A stretch of 64,000 bases of DNA, from assembly GCF_043780375.1 (NCBI RefSeq), contig NZ_JAYWCU010000006.1, forward strand, positions 1 to 64,000, in the 5' to 3' direction. The number at the start of each line of letters is the position of its first letter. The stretch's first letter is position 1. The notes beneath the pieces are model-generated. The model was not told the origin of the DNA, did not search any database, and saw only the letters and a list, made by a program, of their open reading frames with translations. The DNA comes from Emticicia sp043780375. Its GTDB lineage: Bacteria; Bacteroidota; Bacteroidia; Cytophagales; Spirosomataceae. Shown here in pieces: positions 10,005-19,757 of the stretch. Position numbers and translations under genes: made by a program.

Positions 10005-10015
10005 AAGCCTCTTTT
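9991..10015. terminator. Terminator overlapping the S41 stop codon
   Basis: A 12-bp stem, AAAAGAGGCTTT/AAAGCCTCTTTT, contains the stop codon at 10002-10004. It also lies downstream of the convergent minus-strand gene. Confidence 0.7.
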
Positions 10016-10087
10016 CCTAAACTCAATCCTGTTTTGCCTATTAAACTTCAATTTAACCCTCAAATATAAATTTAAAAGCAGAGTAAT

Positions 10088-12340
10088 TTACTGACTTGGA
10101 GGTATTGATAGTTTTTCTAAAGCATCCATTGTCCAAGACTCATTTTGGGTTGAATGTTGGTCTCTAATCTTCTTAACATCAGCTACTTGTACCACCGCAG
10201 ACTGTCTGCCTTTGCCAACTCTCACCGAAGTTCCAACAAATTCGTAGCGTATATAACTTACTACAGAAGCAATCCACTCATCGGAATTATCTTTCATTGA
10301 AGCCATTTCACTTGGATACGTTTTTCCTTCGATTGGGCCTTTTAAACCATGTAATAAAATTCTGATGGCTATATCTTTATCTGCACTTACATGTTTTGCC
10401 CCCCTCAAGGCTGGAGCTGCATTTGTGGGAAGTCCTTTTCCATCAGCACCGTGGCAAGCTGAACAAAGTGATTTGTAAATTTCACTACCAGCTAAGATTA
10501 GTTTTCTTTCGGGCGGTGTAAAGCCAGCGAGTTTCATTCCATATATTTTTGCATCTTCGTTTCGGTCAATGCTTGCTTTTGACCTTACAAGCATTTGATT
10601 ATTAGGGTTTTGTACTAAAATGTCTTGAACAATTTTCTTGGCAAGATTATTTTTATTCGCCCCTAATGATAAAACCAACTGTGTTTTTACATCGAAACTT
10701 TCATCATTTGTTAGTTTGCCAACTTGGGCAATCATTGCTTGGTCATTTTGTTTTAGGTAGCGTTCAGCAATCCAAATTCCTGCTCTTCTTATTTGAGGAT
10801 CAGTATCTTTCAGAGCAATATAAAGCACACTTTTGTCAATGGCATTCAAGCCTTCAAGCGTCCATAATGCGTGTAATCTACCCAAAACTGATGAGCCTTT
10901 TTTGCCGGAAACTATCAATTTTAAAGTTGGAATTACCGATTTATCGCCAAGAATAATGATTTGTTTTTGGGCATTGTCACGCCACCAACCGTTTGGATGG
11001 TCTAAATAATTGACCAACGTTTTTGCAGAAACGTCTAACATTTTAGGTTTCGGACTTGGTTTATAGTCATCGTGAACCAATCGCCAAATTCTTCCTCGCT
11101 GGTTGATTTTAGCTATACCATAATAATCAATTTTATTTCTGAGAAAAGTCCCTTTTTGCGTCCAATTGGATTCTTGAATAATTCCTCTATTCATATCTAC
11201 AATATAAATAAGTCCGTCAGGCCCTGTATAAGTATTTACTGGTCTAAAATAAAAGTCAGTGCTGGCAATAAATTCCTTGTGGTCGTAAGCATTTTCGAGA
11301 TGTGTTTTGCCTTCTCGATTGATTACTTTGGCACGTCTAACGATGCGTGCTACGGGTTCGTTGATAATATAATCGCCCACCAAATCGGCGGGAAGACGGT
11401 CGCCTCTAAAGATTGATTGACCATTTGCAGCAGTAAAATGGTTCAAAGTGCTATCAGGACGCAAACGAGGTAAACCACCTTGCACATCAGGATTAGCAAT
11501 AGCTGACCAAACAGGGCTAAATTTTTCCTCACTGTAAGCATCCGAAAATTCTAATGAGCCATATTTTGGATTTACTTGAAAGCCCGAACCAGCGTTTTCT
11601 CCACCTGCACGGCTAAAAAATAAACGTCCGTAATTGTCATGCGTTAAGCCCCATTGTCCATTTGAACCACTATGCAGCGAATCGGGCTTGAGCATTCCAT
11701 TTACATAACGAAATCGTATGGGGTCAACAGTTTGATAAATATAATTGTCGAGATTCCAGTCTAAACCGCTTCTCTGATGTTCCAAATTGCCAGGTGCAAC
11801 TTTCCCCAATGTATAAACCGCTTTTTTTACATCGGCAATGCCATCGCCGTTGGTATCTTTATAACTATGAATATCGTAGGTATCAGTTTCGTTTACCAAA
11901 AGCTCATGATTTACACAAAGAATCATACGTGGCAGCATCAAGTCTTTGATGAAAACCGAACTTTTATCCATCTTTCCATCATTATTTGTGTCTTCTAAAA
12001 GCATCACCCTACTTTTCTTCTCTTTTGTACCCGTTCCATCGGCATCTTGAGTATAAGTTTCCATTTGAGCAACGTACATGCGAGCGTCGCCGTCCCACGC
12101 AATAGCCACAGGTTCGGTAATCATTGGTTCACTTGCCACCAATTCGATATGGTAGCCCGCAGGAACTTGAAATGCCATCAGGCTTTGTTGGGGCGTGAGT
12201 GGTGTGGGTGTTTTAATCAGACTGTCTGATTTTGTAATTGAGATAGCATTTTTTTCAGTCATTGATGTTTCTTGAATCATAGAAACAAATATTAATGTAG
12301 AAAAAGCCAATAAGCTAAATTTCAAACTATTACTTTTCAT
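10088..12340 (-). CDS. PVC-type membrane-bound dehydrogenase with HEAT repeats and cytochrome c domain
   Basis: 750 residues with an N-terminal signal segment. A beta-propeller resembling PQQ-type sugar dehydrogenases covers about 55-430 (ITEPVAIAWDGDARMYVAQ, with DTNNDGKMDK and DTNGDGIAD calcium-loop-like repeats). A HEAT-repeat stretch covers about 450-610. A C-terminal cytochrome c domain carries the haem motif CSACH near residue 628, and the likely methionine ligand lies in SEMASMKDN. The protein probably oxidises a sugar or related alcohol in the periplasm and passes electrons to the respiratory chain. The substrate is unknown. No partner gene is adjacent. Confidence 0.85.
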   Translation of the reverse strand: MKSNSLKFSLLAFSTLIFVSMIQETSMTEKNAISITKSDSLIKTPTPLTPQQSLMAFQVPAGYHIELVASEPMITEPVAIAWDGDARMYVAQMETYTQDADGTGTKEKKSRVMLLEDTNNDGKMDKSSVFIKDLMLPRMILCVNHELLVNETDTYDIHSYKDTNGDGIADVKKAVYTLGKVAPGNLEHQRSGLDWNLDNYIYQTVDPIRFRYVNGMLKPDSLHSGSNGQWGLTHDNYGRLFFSRAGGENAGSGFQVNPKYGSLEFSDAYSEEKFSPVWSAIANPDVQGGLPRLRPDSTLNHFTAANGQSIFRGDRLPADLVGDYIINEPVARIVRRAKVINREGKTHLENAYDHKEFIASTDFYFRPVNTYTGPDGLIYIVDMNRGIIQESNWTQKGTFLRNKIDYYGIAKINQRGRIWRLVHDDYKPSPKPKMLDVSAKTLVNYLDHPNGWWRDNAQKQIIILGDKSVIPTLKLIVSGKKGSSVLGRLHALWTLEGLNAIDKSVLYIALKDTDPQIRRAGIWIAERYLKQNDQAMIAQVGKLTNDESFDVKTQLVLSLGANKNNLAKKIVQDILVQNPNNQMLVRSKASIDRNEDAKIYGMKLAGFTPPERKLILAGSEIYKSLCSACHGADGKGLPTNAAPALRGAKHVSADKDIAIRILLHGLKGPIEGKTYPSEMASMKDNSDEWIASVVSYIRYEFVGTSVRVGKGRQSAVVQVADVKKIRDQHSTQNESWTMDALEKLSIPPSQ

Positions 12341-12463
12341 TTTATTAAGGTTGAGGTTAAAAACGTTACAATTTAGGGTTATTTTTTAGCATTTTAGAAA
12401 ATCTAAAAAAGGAAAATCTATAAAAGTCTTAGCAGTAAATAAACAAATGCCAAATAGCTACGC

Positions 12464-12655
12464 ACTGAAAGGCTGAAAGCCTTTAACATGAATAGCCCCG
12501 AAAGTATTTCGGGGAATAAAATGCAATAAATGTTCACAACCCCAAAGTGGGTTGAACCACTATTGTTCAACCCACTTCGGGGTTGGTATCTATTTTTATA
12601 GTTTACCCCGAAATACTTTCGGGGCTATTCAGGTTTAAGCCCGTTGGGCTTAGTT
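12464..12655. repeat. Nested palindromic repeat (REP-like element)
   Basis: Four palindromic layers fill this gap. The outer 26-base arms 12489-12514 and 12606-12631 are perfect reverse complements. Each arm is itself a hairpin (CCCCGAAA-3 nt-TTTCGGGG). The inner 20-base arms 12538-12557 and 12565-12584 pair with one mismatch. Small hairpins AAGGC..GCCTT and AAGCCC..GGGCTT flank the element. GC content is much higher than in the surrounding intergenic DNA. No open reading frame was found. Together with plain AT-rich flanks it accounts for the 443-base gap between genes. Confidence 0.8.
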
Positions 12656-12783
12656 TTGCGTAACATCAGTTAATTATTAATTACCATTGGTGATTCTATT
12701 GCTTTCGCTTGCATATAACTCTTTAAGTGCTGAAATTGCGAGAAATTTATGATAAAGTAAACCTATAGTCTATCGACTAACAA

Positions 12784-14313
12784 ATGAGCGTAGTAAAAAA
12801 ATTAGCGAGCGATACCGCTCTTTATGGCATTAGTAGCATTGCAGGACGTTTTCTAAACTGGCTTTTGGTGGCAGTACATACACGAGTTTTCCATCAGCCA
12901 AAACTCCTTGCCGATAACAATCAACTTTATATTTATGTAATATTATTAAATATTCTCTATACTTATGGCATGGAAACTGCGTTTTTCCGCTACGCCAATA
13001 AAAAAGAAAATCGGCAAGAATATTACAATCTTATACTGTCATACATTATTATGACAAGCATTTTTTTCTCAATAATCATCTATTTTTTGGCTACACCAAT
13101 CATCAACTTGATGGGTTTTCCAGGAAAAGAACGCTTGATAGTTTGGTTTGCAATTATTTTGGCAACTGATGCAATCGCTGCCATTGCATTTGTAAAATTA
13201 AGAGCCGAAAGTCGAGCAAAACGCTTTGTTTTTATTCGTTTGGCCAATATTTTTATCAATATCGGACTTAATGTTTTCTATTTGATGTTCTGCAAATATA
13301 TTAATGAAGGGTTTTTTCTTAGTTCATGGAAACCTTTTGCCGACTTTTTTTATAACCCCGCTATTGGGCCAGATTATATCGTTTGGGCAAATTTTATAGC
13401 CAGTCTTATTACAGTTTTACTGCTGTGGCGAGAGTTCATCGACTTCAAATTTACTTTCGATTTTCAGAAATTTAAACCTATTTTGGTCTATGCTTATCCA
13501 CTACTCATCATGGGTTTGGCTGGTGCAGTCAACCAAACCGCCGACCGTGTGATGTTTCGTGAGATACTTCCCGAAGGTTTTTATAAAGGTTTTAGTACCG
13601 ACGATGCCTTTAGTATTTATGCTAATGTTTATAAATTATCGATTTTTATGTTGCTCGTTGTGCAGGCTTATCGCTATGCTGCCGACCCGTTTTTTTTCTC
13701 AAAAGCCGAAGATAAAAACTCGCCTTCAATGATTGCCCTCGCCACCAAATGGTTTACAATTGCTTGCATTTTGATTTGGGTGGGCGTGAGTATCAATATC
13801 GACTTGATTAGTTTGATTTTGGGCAAAAGTTATCGTTCGGGAATTGTAGTTGTACCTATTTTACTCTTAGCCAATCTATTTATTGGTGTTTATCAAAATA
13901 TGTCGATGTGGTTCAAATTAAGCGACAAAACTCATTTTGGTACTTATTTCACCATTTTTGGAATGATTTTGACGGTTATCCTCAATATCATTCTGATTCC
14001 GATTTTGGGCTACGTTGGTTGTGCCATTACCTTTGCGTTTTCATCATTTGTTATGATGATACTATGTTATTATTATGGACAAAAACATTATCCAATTCCT
14101 TATGAACTTAAGTCAGTGGGTATTTATCTTATTGCTGCTGGCGTTCTTATTTTTGCTTCGTTGCAAATCAAAATTACAAATCCTTATTTTTCTATACCTT
14201 TTCATATCATACTAAGTTTGTTATTTTTATTTAGTATTGTTATTTTGGAAAGAAAAAGCTTAGGAATAAGTTTTAAAGGCACCAAGAAACAAAAGCACAA
14301 AGGCACAGAATAG
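12784..14313 (+). CDS. Polysaccharide biosynthesis flippase (MOP superfamily)
   Basis: 509 residues with about 12-14 membrane-spanning segments. The opening MSVVKKLASDTALYGISSIAGRF is typical of lipopolysaccharide/oligosaccharide flippases (RfbX/Wzx-like). The family moves undecaprenyl-linked sugars across the inner membrane. No glycosyltransferases lie beside it, so the exported glycan is unknown. The last 12 codons fall in a sequence (14277-14310) resembling a dispersed Bacteroidota repeat, so the basic tail GTKKQKHKGTE may have been acquired by repeat insertion. Confidence 0.87.
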   Translation: MSVVKKLASDTALYGISSIAGRFLNWLLVAVHTRVFHQPKLLADNNQLYIYVILLNILYTYGMETAFFRYANKKENRQEYYNLILSYIIMTSIFFSIIIYFLATPIINLMGFPGKERLIVWFAIILATDAIAAIAFVKLRAESRAKRFVFIRLANIFINIGLNVFYLMFCKYINEGFFLSSWKPFADFFYNPAIGPDYIVWANFIASLITVLLLWREFIDFKFTFDFQKFKPILVYAYPLLIMGLAGAVNQTADRVMFREILPEGFYKGFSTDDAFSIYANVYKLSIFMLLVVQAYRYAADPFFFSKAEDKNSPSMIALATKWFTIACILIWVGVSINIDLISLILGKSYRSGIVVVPILLLANLFIGVYQNMSMWFKLSDKTHFGTYFTIFGMILTVILNIILIPILGYVGCAITFAFSSFVMMILCYYYGQKHYPIPYELKSVGIYLIAAGVLIFASLQIKITNPYFSIPFHIILSLLFLFSIVILERKSLGISFKGTKKQKHKGTE

Positions 14314-14351
14314 AAAAGGGTGTGGTAAAGAACGTATGATTTGATTAGAAA

Positions 14352-14376
14352 AGACAATGAAGATTCTTCATTGTCT
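14352..14376. terminator. Palindrome between convergent genes
   Basis: The 12-bp arms AGACAATGAAGA/TCTTCATTGTCT are separated by one base. It sits between the stop codons of the flippase and ccmF. There is no strong T run, so efficient termination is uncertain. Confidence 0.4.
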
Positions 14377-14429
14377 AAGTGTTATTGATATTTTTAAGAG
14401 AAATTTTACTGATTTTCTGAGAATTTAAT

Positions 14430-16955
14430 TTATTCAGCCCCAATAATTCTAAATCTTCTGATTGTTGCCAAAGTTATTCCTATAATTACCAACAGAAATC
14501 CAAACCAAAGTAAGTTGATATGAGGTTTTTCGGTAGCTTTCATAACCAAAAACTCTCGCTGCCCTTGACTTGCAGAGAATGAAAATTTACCAGAAGTAGG
14601 GTCAATTTTTGTCAGTTGGAGGCGTAGTCCCATTTCGTTATTTACTTCGGGTTTGCTCCAAATCTCACGGTTACGAATAGCAAAAACTGGTCGCATTGTA
14701 ACCGAAACATCTCTGTCCAAAATTCTTACCGATGCACGTGCTGCTGCATCTCCTTCGGCGAGAGCCATGCCATCAACCTCCTTTATGCCTTCAACATTTT
14801 CTAAAATGGCTACGTAGTCATTCACAAAAAAAGTATCGCCAATTGCCACTGCAAATTCTTCTGGACGACTCCAATCACGCTCATCTTCTGCCACAGGAGG
14901 CCCCGATACGAAAGCATAAATATCTTTATTCCAAAACTTTTTAATGTCAGGCGAATCAACCCTGCCCATTTTTTCATTTTCCTGCGTGCGTGGGTACATA
15001 TTAAAATGCTTGCCCGATTTATCGGTATATTCTATCTGATAATAAGTGTTTTCTCCTTCAAATTCGAGGGTGTCGCCTCTTTTATAGAAAGTTTTATCGC
15101 CATCAACTACATCGGCACGGGCAATTCCTTTATAATTACTTCCTGGCACAGGCATAATATATTTCTTTTCGATATAACCTGGTACATTTCGTACATCTAC
15201 AAATTGACCTTTATATGTGAAAGAAAATTCACTCAATTCGGTTGGGCGATTGAGCCAAAGTAAGGCATTTTCTTTATTATCAGTTTCGTTGGTAAAAATC
15301 TTGGCTCCCGAAAAATTTAAAGAAACAACTTTTGAATAACCCGATGAGAACATGATTCCAAGCAACATTAAAGCAATACCGATATGGGTAATTGCTCCGC
15401 CCGCAACCTTAAACTTGCCTTTCAGAATATCGGTTAAAATGCTACCATTAGCTGCAATACTAAACATTGTAGCGGTCAATAAAATAATGTATTTCCAATT
15501 GTTTACTTTGGCAAAAGTGATAATTAAAGCAGAAACCAAAAGGCTTATAATCAATGGATTGAGCAATTTTGAAAGGTTTTCTTTATTAATACGTTTCCAC
15601 CAAAAAAATTGAGCAACGCCCGAAAGTGCGGTAATAGCTATAAAGAACCAAAGTTGGAACTGTGTAAAATGTTCAACTTGATTGGTAGGCAATGCCATAT
15701 TGAGTTTTCCACCAAAAACTTCTGCAATTTTATTATAAACAGGGATAGAAGTGGTAACAATTACCTGAAAAGCAGCTAAACAAAGCATTAAAACGCCTGT
15801 AAAAACCCAAAACTCACGAGAATAAGTCGAGATTTCAGTTTCATCTTTTGGTAAATATTGCCAGCGAATAATTGACAATGCTACTGCAAAAACAATGAAA
15901 GTTAGCAAGTAAATAAGCAATTGTCCCGAAAGCCCCAAATCAGTAAATGAATGAACTGAAGCATTTCCAAGAATACCACTTCGAGCCAAAAATGTAGAAT
16001 AAATAATCAGAATAAATTGAGCTATAACCAAAATTATGGTGTATTTCAATGCCGTACTACTTTTACGAGCAAGAAGCATGGTATGAAAGCTTCCAACCAA
16101 AACTAACCACGGCACATAAACTGCATTTTCAACGGGATCCCAGTTCCAATAGCCACCAAAATTGAGGGTTTCATACGCCCAAATTCCGCCCATCATAATT
16201 CCTGTTCCGAGAATAACCGCCGCGGCCAAAGTCCAAGGCAAAGCAGGTTTTATCCATTCGACATATTGTTTTTTCCAAAGTCCAGCAATGCAAAAAGCAA
16301 ACGGAACAAGTGTCATGGCAAAACCCAAAAACAGGGTAGGCGGGTGAATCACCATCCAATAGTTTTGAAGCAAAGGATTTAACCCGTTTCCATCTTTTGG
16401 AATGAAATTAGGATTGGTTTTCCAAATTGGAATATTCGGCATTGATTCTCGTAAAGTCAAAAATGGCGTGCTTCCAATTTTAAATTCTCCCCAAAGCACA
16501 ACTCCCAAAATCATAGAAGCCAAAAAAACTTGAACCAAAGCAAAGATAGTCATTGTTGGAGCTTCCATGCCGCCATTTTTGGTTTTTCGGAGCGTAGTAT
16601 TTATCAAAATTACGCCCAAAACTACATTCCAAAACATCCAAAGAAGGAAACTTCCTTCTTGGTCTTGCCAAAAACACGAAATAGCATAGCCCAAAGGCAA
16701 ACTCAACGAAGAGTTGTCCCAAGCATAATGATACTCGAAATAATGATTAAAAATAATGCTTAAAAGTGAAGCACAAATAGTAAAAATCGCCAAAGTATGG
16801 ACATAAAATGCCTTTCGTGCGAACTTTAGCCAACTTTCTATGCTTAAATTTTGTGTGCGAGATGCTTGCCAATAGGCATAAGTTGAAACAACAGCAGCTA
16901 CAAATGCAATAATGACGGACGTATGCCCGATGTTACCAAGATATGACCTTAACAT
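14430..16955 (-). CDS. ccmF: CcmF-type cytochrome c haem lyase
   Basis: An 841-residue inner-membrane protein with many transmembrane helices. The haem-handling WWD signature appears as GGYWNWDPVENAVYVPW near residue 268, and the CcmF segment ISCFWQDQEGSFLLW near 90. A large periplasmic domain (about 555-800) precedes a last membrane helix. The protein joins haem to apocytochrome c, which fits the cytochrome c domain encoded at 10088. A 145-residue membrane protein with conserved histidines is encoded 21 bases upstream on the same strand, so the two are probably co-transcribed. CcsA would be an alternative name for the family. Confidence 0.88.
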   Translation of the reverse strand: MLRSYLGNIGHTSVIIAFVAAVVSTYAYWQASRTQNLSIESWLKFARKAFYVHTLAIFTICASLLSIIFNHYFEYHYAWDNSSLSLPLGYAISCFWQDQEGSFLLWMFWNVVLGVILINTTLRKTKNGGMEAPTMTIFALVQVFLASMILGVVLWGEFKIGSTPFLTLRESMPNIPIWKTNPNFIPKDGNGLNPLLQNYWMVIHPPTLFLGFAMTLVPFAFCIAGLWKKQYVEWIKPALPWTLAAAVILGTGIMMGGIWAYETLNFGGYWNWDPVENAVYVPWLVLVGSFHTMLLARKSSTALKYTIILVIAQFILIIYSTFLARSGILGNASVHSFTDLGLSGQLLIYLLTFIVFAVALSIIRWQYLPKDETEISTYSREFWVFTGVLMLCLAAFQVIVTTSIPVYNKIAEVFGGKLNMALPTNQVEHFTQFQLWFFIAITALSGVAQFFWWKRINKENLSKLLNPLIISLLVSALIITFAKVNNWKYIILLTATMFSIAANGSILTDILKGKFKVAGGAITHIGIALMLLGIMFSSGYSKVVSLNFSGAKIFTNETDNKENALLWLNRPTELSEFSFTYKGQFVDVRNVPGYIEKKYIMPVPGSNYKGIARADVVDGDKTFYKRGDTLEFEGENTYYQIEYTDKSGKHFNMYPRTQENEKMGRVDSPDIKKFWNKDIYAFVSGPPVAEDERDWSRPEEFAVAIGDTFFVNDYVAILENVEGIKEVDGMALAEGDAAARASVRILDRDVSVTMRPVFAIRNREIWSKPEVNNEMGLRLQLTKIDPTSGKFSFSASQGQREFLVMKATEKPHINLLWFGFLLVIIGITLATIRRFRIIGAE

Positions 16956-16976
16956 AATTAGATTTTAAACAATTTT

Positions 16977-17414
16977 TCAATCAAACCAAACTCCCCAAGG
17001 AATTCTACTCAAAATTAACAACAATGCCACACCAAAGAAAATGGCAGTTTGCTTAAATTTACGACCATTACCTATGGCACGTTTCACACGAGCATTTCCT
17101 ATGGTTACTAATATAACGGCAATAATATTAACAAATGGATGCTCGACAACCGCTTTTCTTACGTCGCTATCCTTCATGGCTGCTTTCATATCAGCAAAAG
17201 CTGCCTGTGCAATTGGTGAAACAAACAATAAAATTAACCCTAAAAGAAACATTGTATGGGTAGCAATGAGAGCAAATTTGTTGATATTTGCATCTTTCGC
17301 TTCAAAAGCTTTTTCGCTATTAGAACCCAAAATACCATTGATTGTTGCAAATCCCAAAAGAAACAATGCCGCAAAAGCAAGATAGGAGTGAATCGGTTGT
17401 ATAATCGAGTACAT
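16977..17414 (-). CDS. Small four-helix membrane protein, cytochrome b-like family
   Basis: 145 residues with four predicted membrane helices. Histidines lie at the membrane edges: His9 (PIHSY), His53 (ATHTMF) and His92 (VEHPF). The layout, including FVSPIAQAAFADMKAAMKDS and a final ALLLILSRIPW, fits small Bacteroidota proteins that databases often call cytochrome b. Haem binding is inferred from the histidines and from the ccmF gene just downstream. A role in haem delivery or as an electron carrier is possible but untested. Confidence 0.75.
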   Translation of the reverse strand: MYSIIQPIHSYLAFAALFLLGFATINGILGSNSEKAFEAKDANINKFALIATHTMFLLGLILLFVSPIAQAAFADMKAAMKDSDVRKAVVEHPFVNIIAVILVTIGNARVKRAIGNGRKFKQTAIFFGVALLLILSRIPWGVWFD

Positions 17415-17524
17415 AAAATTTTGATGGTTTTTGTTTAAAATTTTGCCAAAGTTAAGTCATAATCACTGAATAACATACAATATTGTAAGCTGAACTTTTA
17501 GTTCGCCTAAATAATGAAAGACGA

Positions 17525-18259
17525 ATGAAATATTTTAAGATTTTGACAACTATTTTAATAGCGGTTTTATTGGTTTTTACTTGGACTTTTCCACAGTTCT
17601 TTCGTTGTCTTTTTGTAGCTTATGACAATTTTGATGAAATAAAGCCAATGATTTTTGCCGAAAAAAATATTTCTAAACAACAAAAAGATACGTTAATAAA
17701 AGATATAGAGTTGGCAAAAAGGCGTATTATAGGTTTCTGGGAAAAGCAAGAAGGCATTGCCAAAATTGTTTTTTGTAAGAATGCTGAAACCTACAAAAAG
17801 TATTGTCAAAGCTCAGAAGGAGCAGGTTGTAGTATCGGAACGCCATTAGGTTCGTGGATAATTTTAAATACTGATGGATTCAATACTGACGTAATTGCCC
17901 ATGAAATGTGCCACGACGAACTAATGACAAGACTCGGTTGGTGGAAAACCAAAGTTCACATTCCAACTTGGTTCGATGAAGGGCTGGCTTTGATGCTCGA
18001 CCAACGATTTGTGAGTTCGCAAGACAGCATTCAGCGATACATAGATTACCGTACAGAATTAAATTACTTAACCCCTCAGCCAATTGCTTTAGAGGAACTG
18101 ACTACCCAAAAAGATTTTTTTCAAAAAAATCAGCTTTTTATCAAAATTGCTTATTTCAGTTCAGCAATGGTAGTTTCTCAAAAAATCTCATCAAAAGGCA
18201 AAAAGGAAGTGTTTAAAATTATCAAAAAAGTACAGAATGAAGGGAAATTTGAGTTTTAG
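17525..18259 (+). CDS. Membrane-anchored putative zinc metalloprotease (gluzincin-like)
   Basis: 244 residues. A single N-terminal membrane segment (about 5-30) is followed by an extracytoplasmic domain. That domain contains HEMCH (126-130), matching HExxH, and a downstream WFDEGLAL in which Glu152 could be the third zinc ligand of a gluzincin. Four cysteines occur in the domain (Cys84, Cys94, Cys102, Cys129). This layout resembles MA-clan peptidases of unknown substrate. It stands alone and ends about 190 bases before purD. Confidence 0.7.
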   Translation: MKYFKILTTILIAVLLVFTWTFPQFFRCLFVAYDNFDEIKPMIFAEKNISKQQKDTLIKDIELAKRRIIGFWEKQEGIAKIVFCKNAETYKKYCQSSEGAGCSIGTPLGSWIILNTDGFNTDVIAHEMCHDELMTRLGWWKTKVHIPTWFDEGLALMLDQRFVSSQDSIQRYIDYRTELNYLTPQPIALEELTTQKDFFQKNQLFIKIAYFSSAMVVSQKISSKGKKEVFKIIKKVQNEGKFEF

Positions 18260-18450
18260 ACGCTTTAAAAACTTGGAAAATTCATAAAACCTTTCAGGTT
18301 TAAGTTTGAGATATTATTATTAAGTAGTTGATTATCAGTAATTTACAATAAAAGTAATTGATTATTGATAAACCCGCAATTACTAAATTTATTATTTTTC
18401 AAAAAACTTACCGAACTTTACGACTTCAAAATTCAAAGATTTTAATTGTA

Positions 18451-19743
18451 ATGAATATTTTAATACTTGGTTCGGGCGGCCGTGAGCATACTTTTGCTTG
18501 GAAAATTTCACAATCAAAAAACTGTACAAATCTTTTTGTTGCTCCAGGAAATGCTGGTACAGCACAATTGGCAACTAATTTACCACTTGGAATAAATGAT
18601 TTTGAAGCGATTGGAAAAGCGGTAAAAGAGCATCAAATCGAGATGGTAATTGTTGGCCCCGAAGAGCCATTGGTGCTTGGTATTGTTGATTTTTTCAAGA
18701 AAGATAAATTTCTGAAAAAGATAAAAATCGTTGGCCCAGATGCTTCTGGAGCAAGGCTTGAAGGCAGTAAAGACTTCTCGAAAGGCTTCATGCAAAAATA
18801 CAATATTCCTGCTGGAGTTTCACAAACTTTTACCAAAGAAACGCTACAAGAAGGCTTACAATACCTTGATAAACAATCACTACCGATAGTTTTGAAAGCC
18901 GATGGTTTGGCAGCAGGAAAAGGTGTAATCATTGCCGAAACTAAATCCGATGCCCAAAAAGCATTACACGAAATGCTTACCGAAGCCAAATTTGGCGATG
19001 CCAGTAGCAAAGTTTTAATCGAACAATATTTGTCAGGAATTGAACTATCAGTTTTTGTTTTGACCGATGGCAAAAACTACAAAATCCTACCCGAAGCCAA
19101 AGATTACAAGCGTATTGGCGTAAATGATAAAGGTCTCAATACTGGAGGTATGGGAGCGGTTTCACCAGTGCCATTTGCCGATGCTGAGTTTTTAGCTAAA
19201 GTTGAAGAACGAATCGTAAAACCTACTTTAGACGGCTTACAAGCCGAAGGTATCAAATATGTAGGTTTTATTTTCGTTGGATTAATGAATGTTGATGGCG
19301 AACCTTTCGTAATTGAATATAATGCTCGCATGGGCGACCCAGAAACTGAAGTAGTTTTTCCAAGAATCAAAACCGATATGGTGAAACTTATGAAAGCAAC
19401 TGCCGATGGGAAATTAGATAAAATTAAACTTTCCATTAATCCAAAAGTAGCAATTGCTACCGTTTCAGTTGCTAAGGGTTATCCAGAAGATTACCGCAAA
19501 GGCGACGTAATGCAAATTCCAGAAGCTGAAAAAGATACGATTATTTTCCACGCTGGCACAAAAATCGCTACTGATGGTTCGGTAGTAACTAATGGTGGAC
19601 GAGTAATTGTAACAACAGGAATGGCTCGAACGCTAAATTCTGCCCGTAAAAAGTCGCAGTTGATGGCAAAAAAGATTATATTTGACGAAAAATATTTCCG
19701 AAGTGATATTGGCAAGGATTTATTGAAACATATTGAAAAATAG
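18451..19743 (+). CDS. purD: Phosphoribosylamine-glycine ligase
   Basis: 430 residues from the ATG at 18451. A longer in-frame start at 18358 only adds an unrelated 31-residue extension before the canonical MNILILGSGGREHTFAW. The enzyme forms glycinamide ribonucleotide from phosphoribosylamine, glycine and ATP in purine synthesis. ATP-grasp features are clear: VLKADGLAAGKGVIIA, GGMGAVSPVPF and YNARMGDPETEVV. Length is normal. The toxin-antitoxin pair begins 15 bases downstream of the stop codon. Confidence 0.96.
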   Translation: MNILILGSGGREHTFAWKISQSKNCTNLFVAPGNAGTAQLATNLPLGINDFEAIGKAVKEHQIEMVIVGPEEPLVLGIVDFFKKDKFLKKIKIVGPDASGARLEGSKDFSKGFMQKYNIPAGVSQTFTKETLQEGLQYLDKQSLPIVLKADGLAAGKGVIIAETKSDAQKALHEMLTEAKFGDASSKVLIEQYLSGIELSVFVLTDGKNYKILPEAKDYKRIGVNDKGLNTGGMGAVSPVPFADAEFLAKVEERIVKPTLDGLQAEGIKYVGFIFVGLMNVDGEPFVIEYNARMGDPETEVVFPRIKTDMVKLMKATADGKLDKIKLSINPKVAIATVSVAKGYPEDYRKGDVMQIPEAEKDTIIFHAGTKIATDGSVVTNGGRVIVTTGMARTLNSARKKSQLMAKKIIFDEKYFRSDIGKDLLKHIEK

Positions 19744-19757
19744 ATGACGCTGCAATT

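Noticed and set aside
18633..19436. Long open frames on the minus strand opposite purD
   Set aside because: They mirror the codon bias of purD and encode no recognisable protein.
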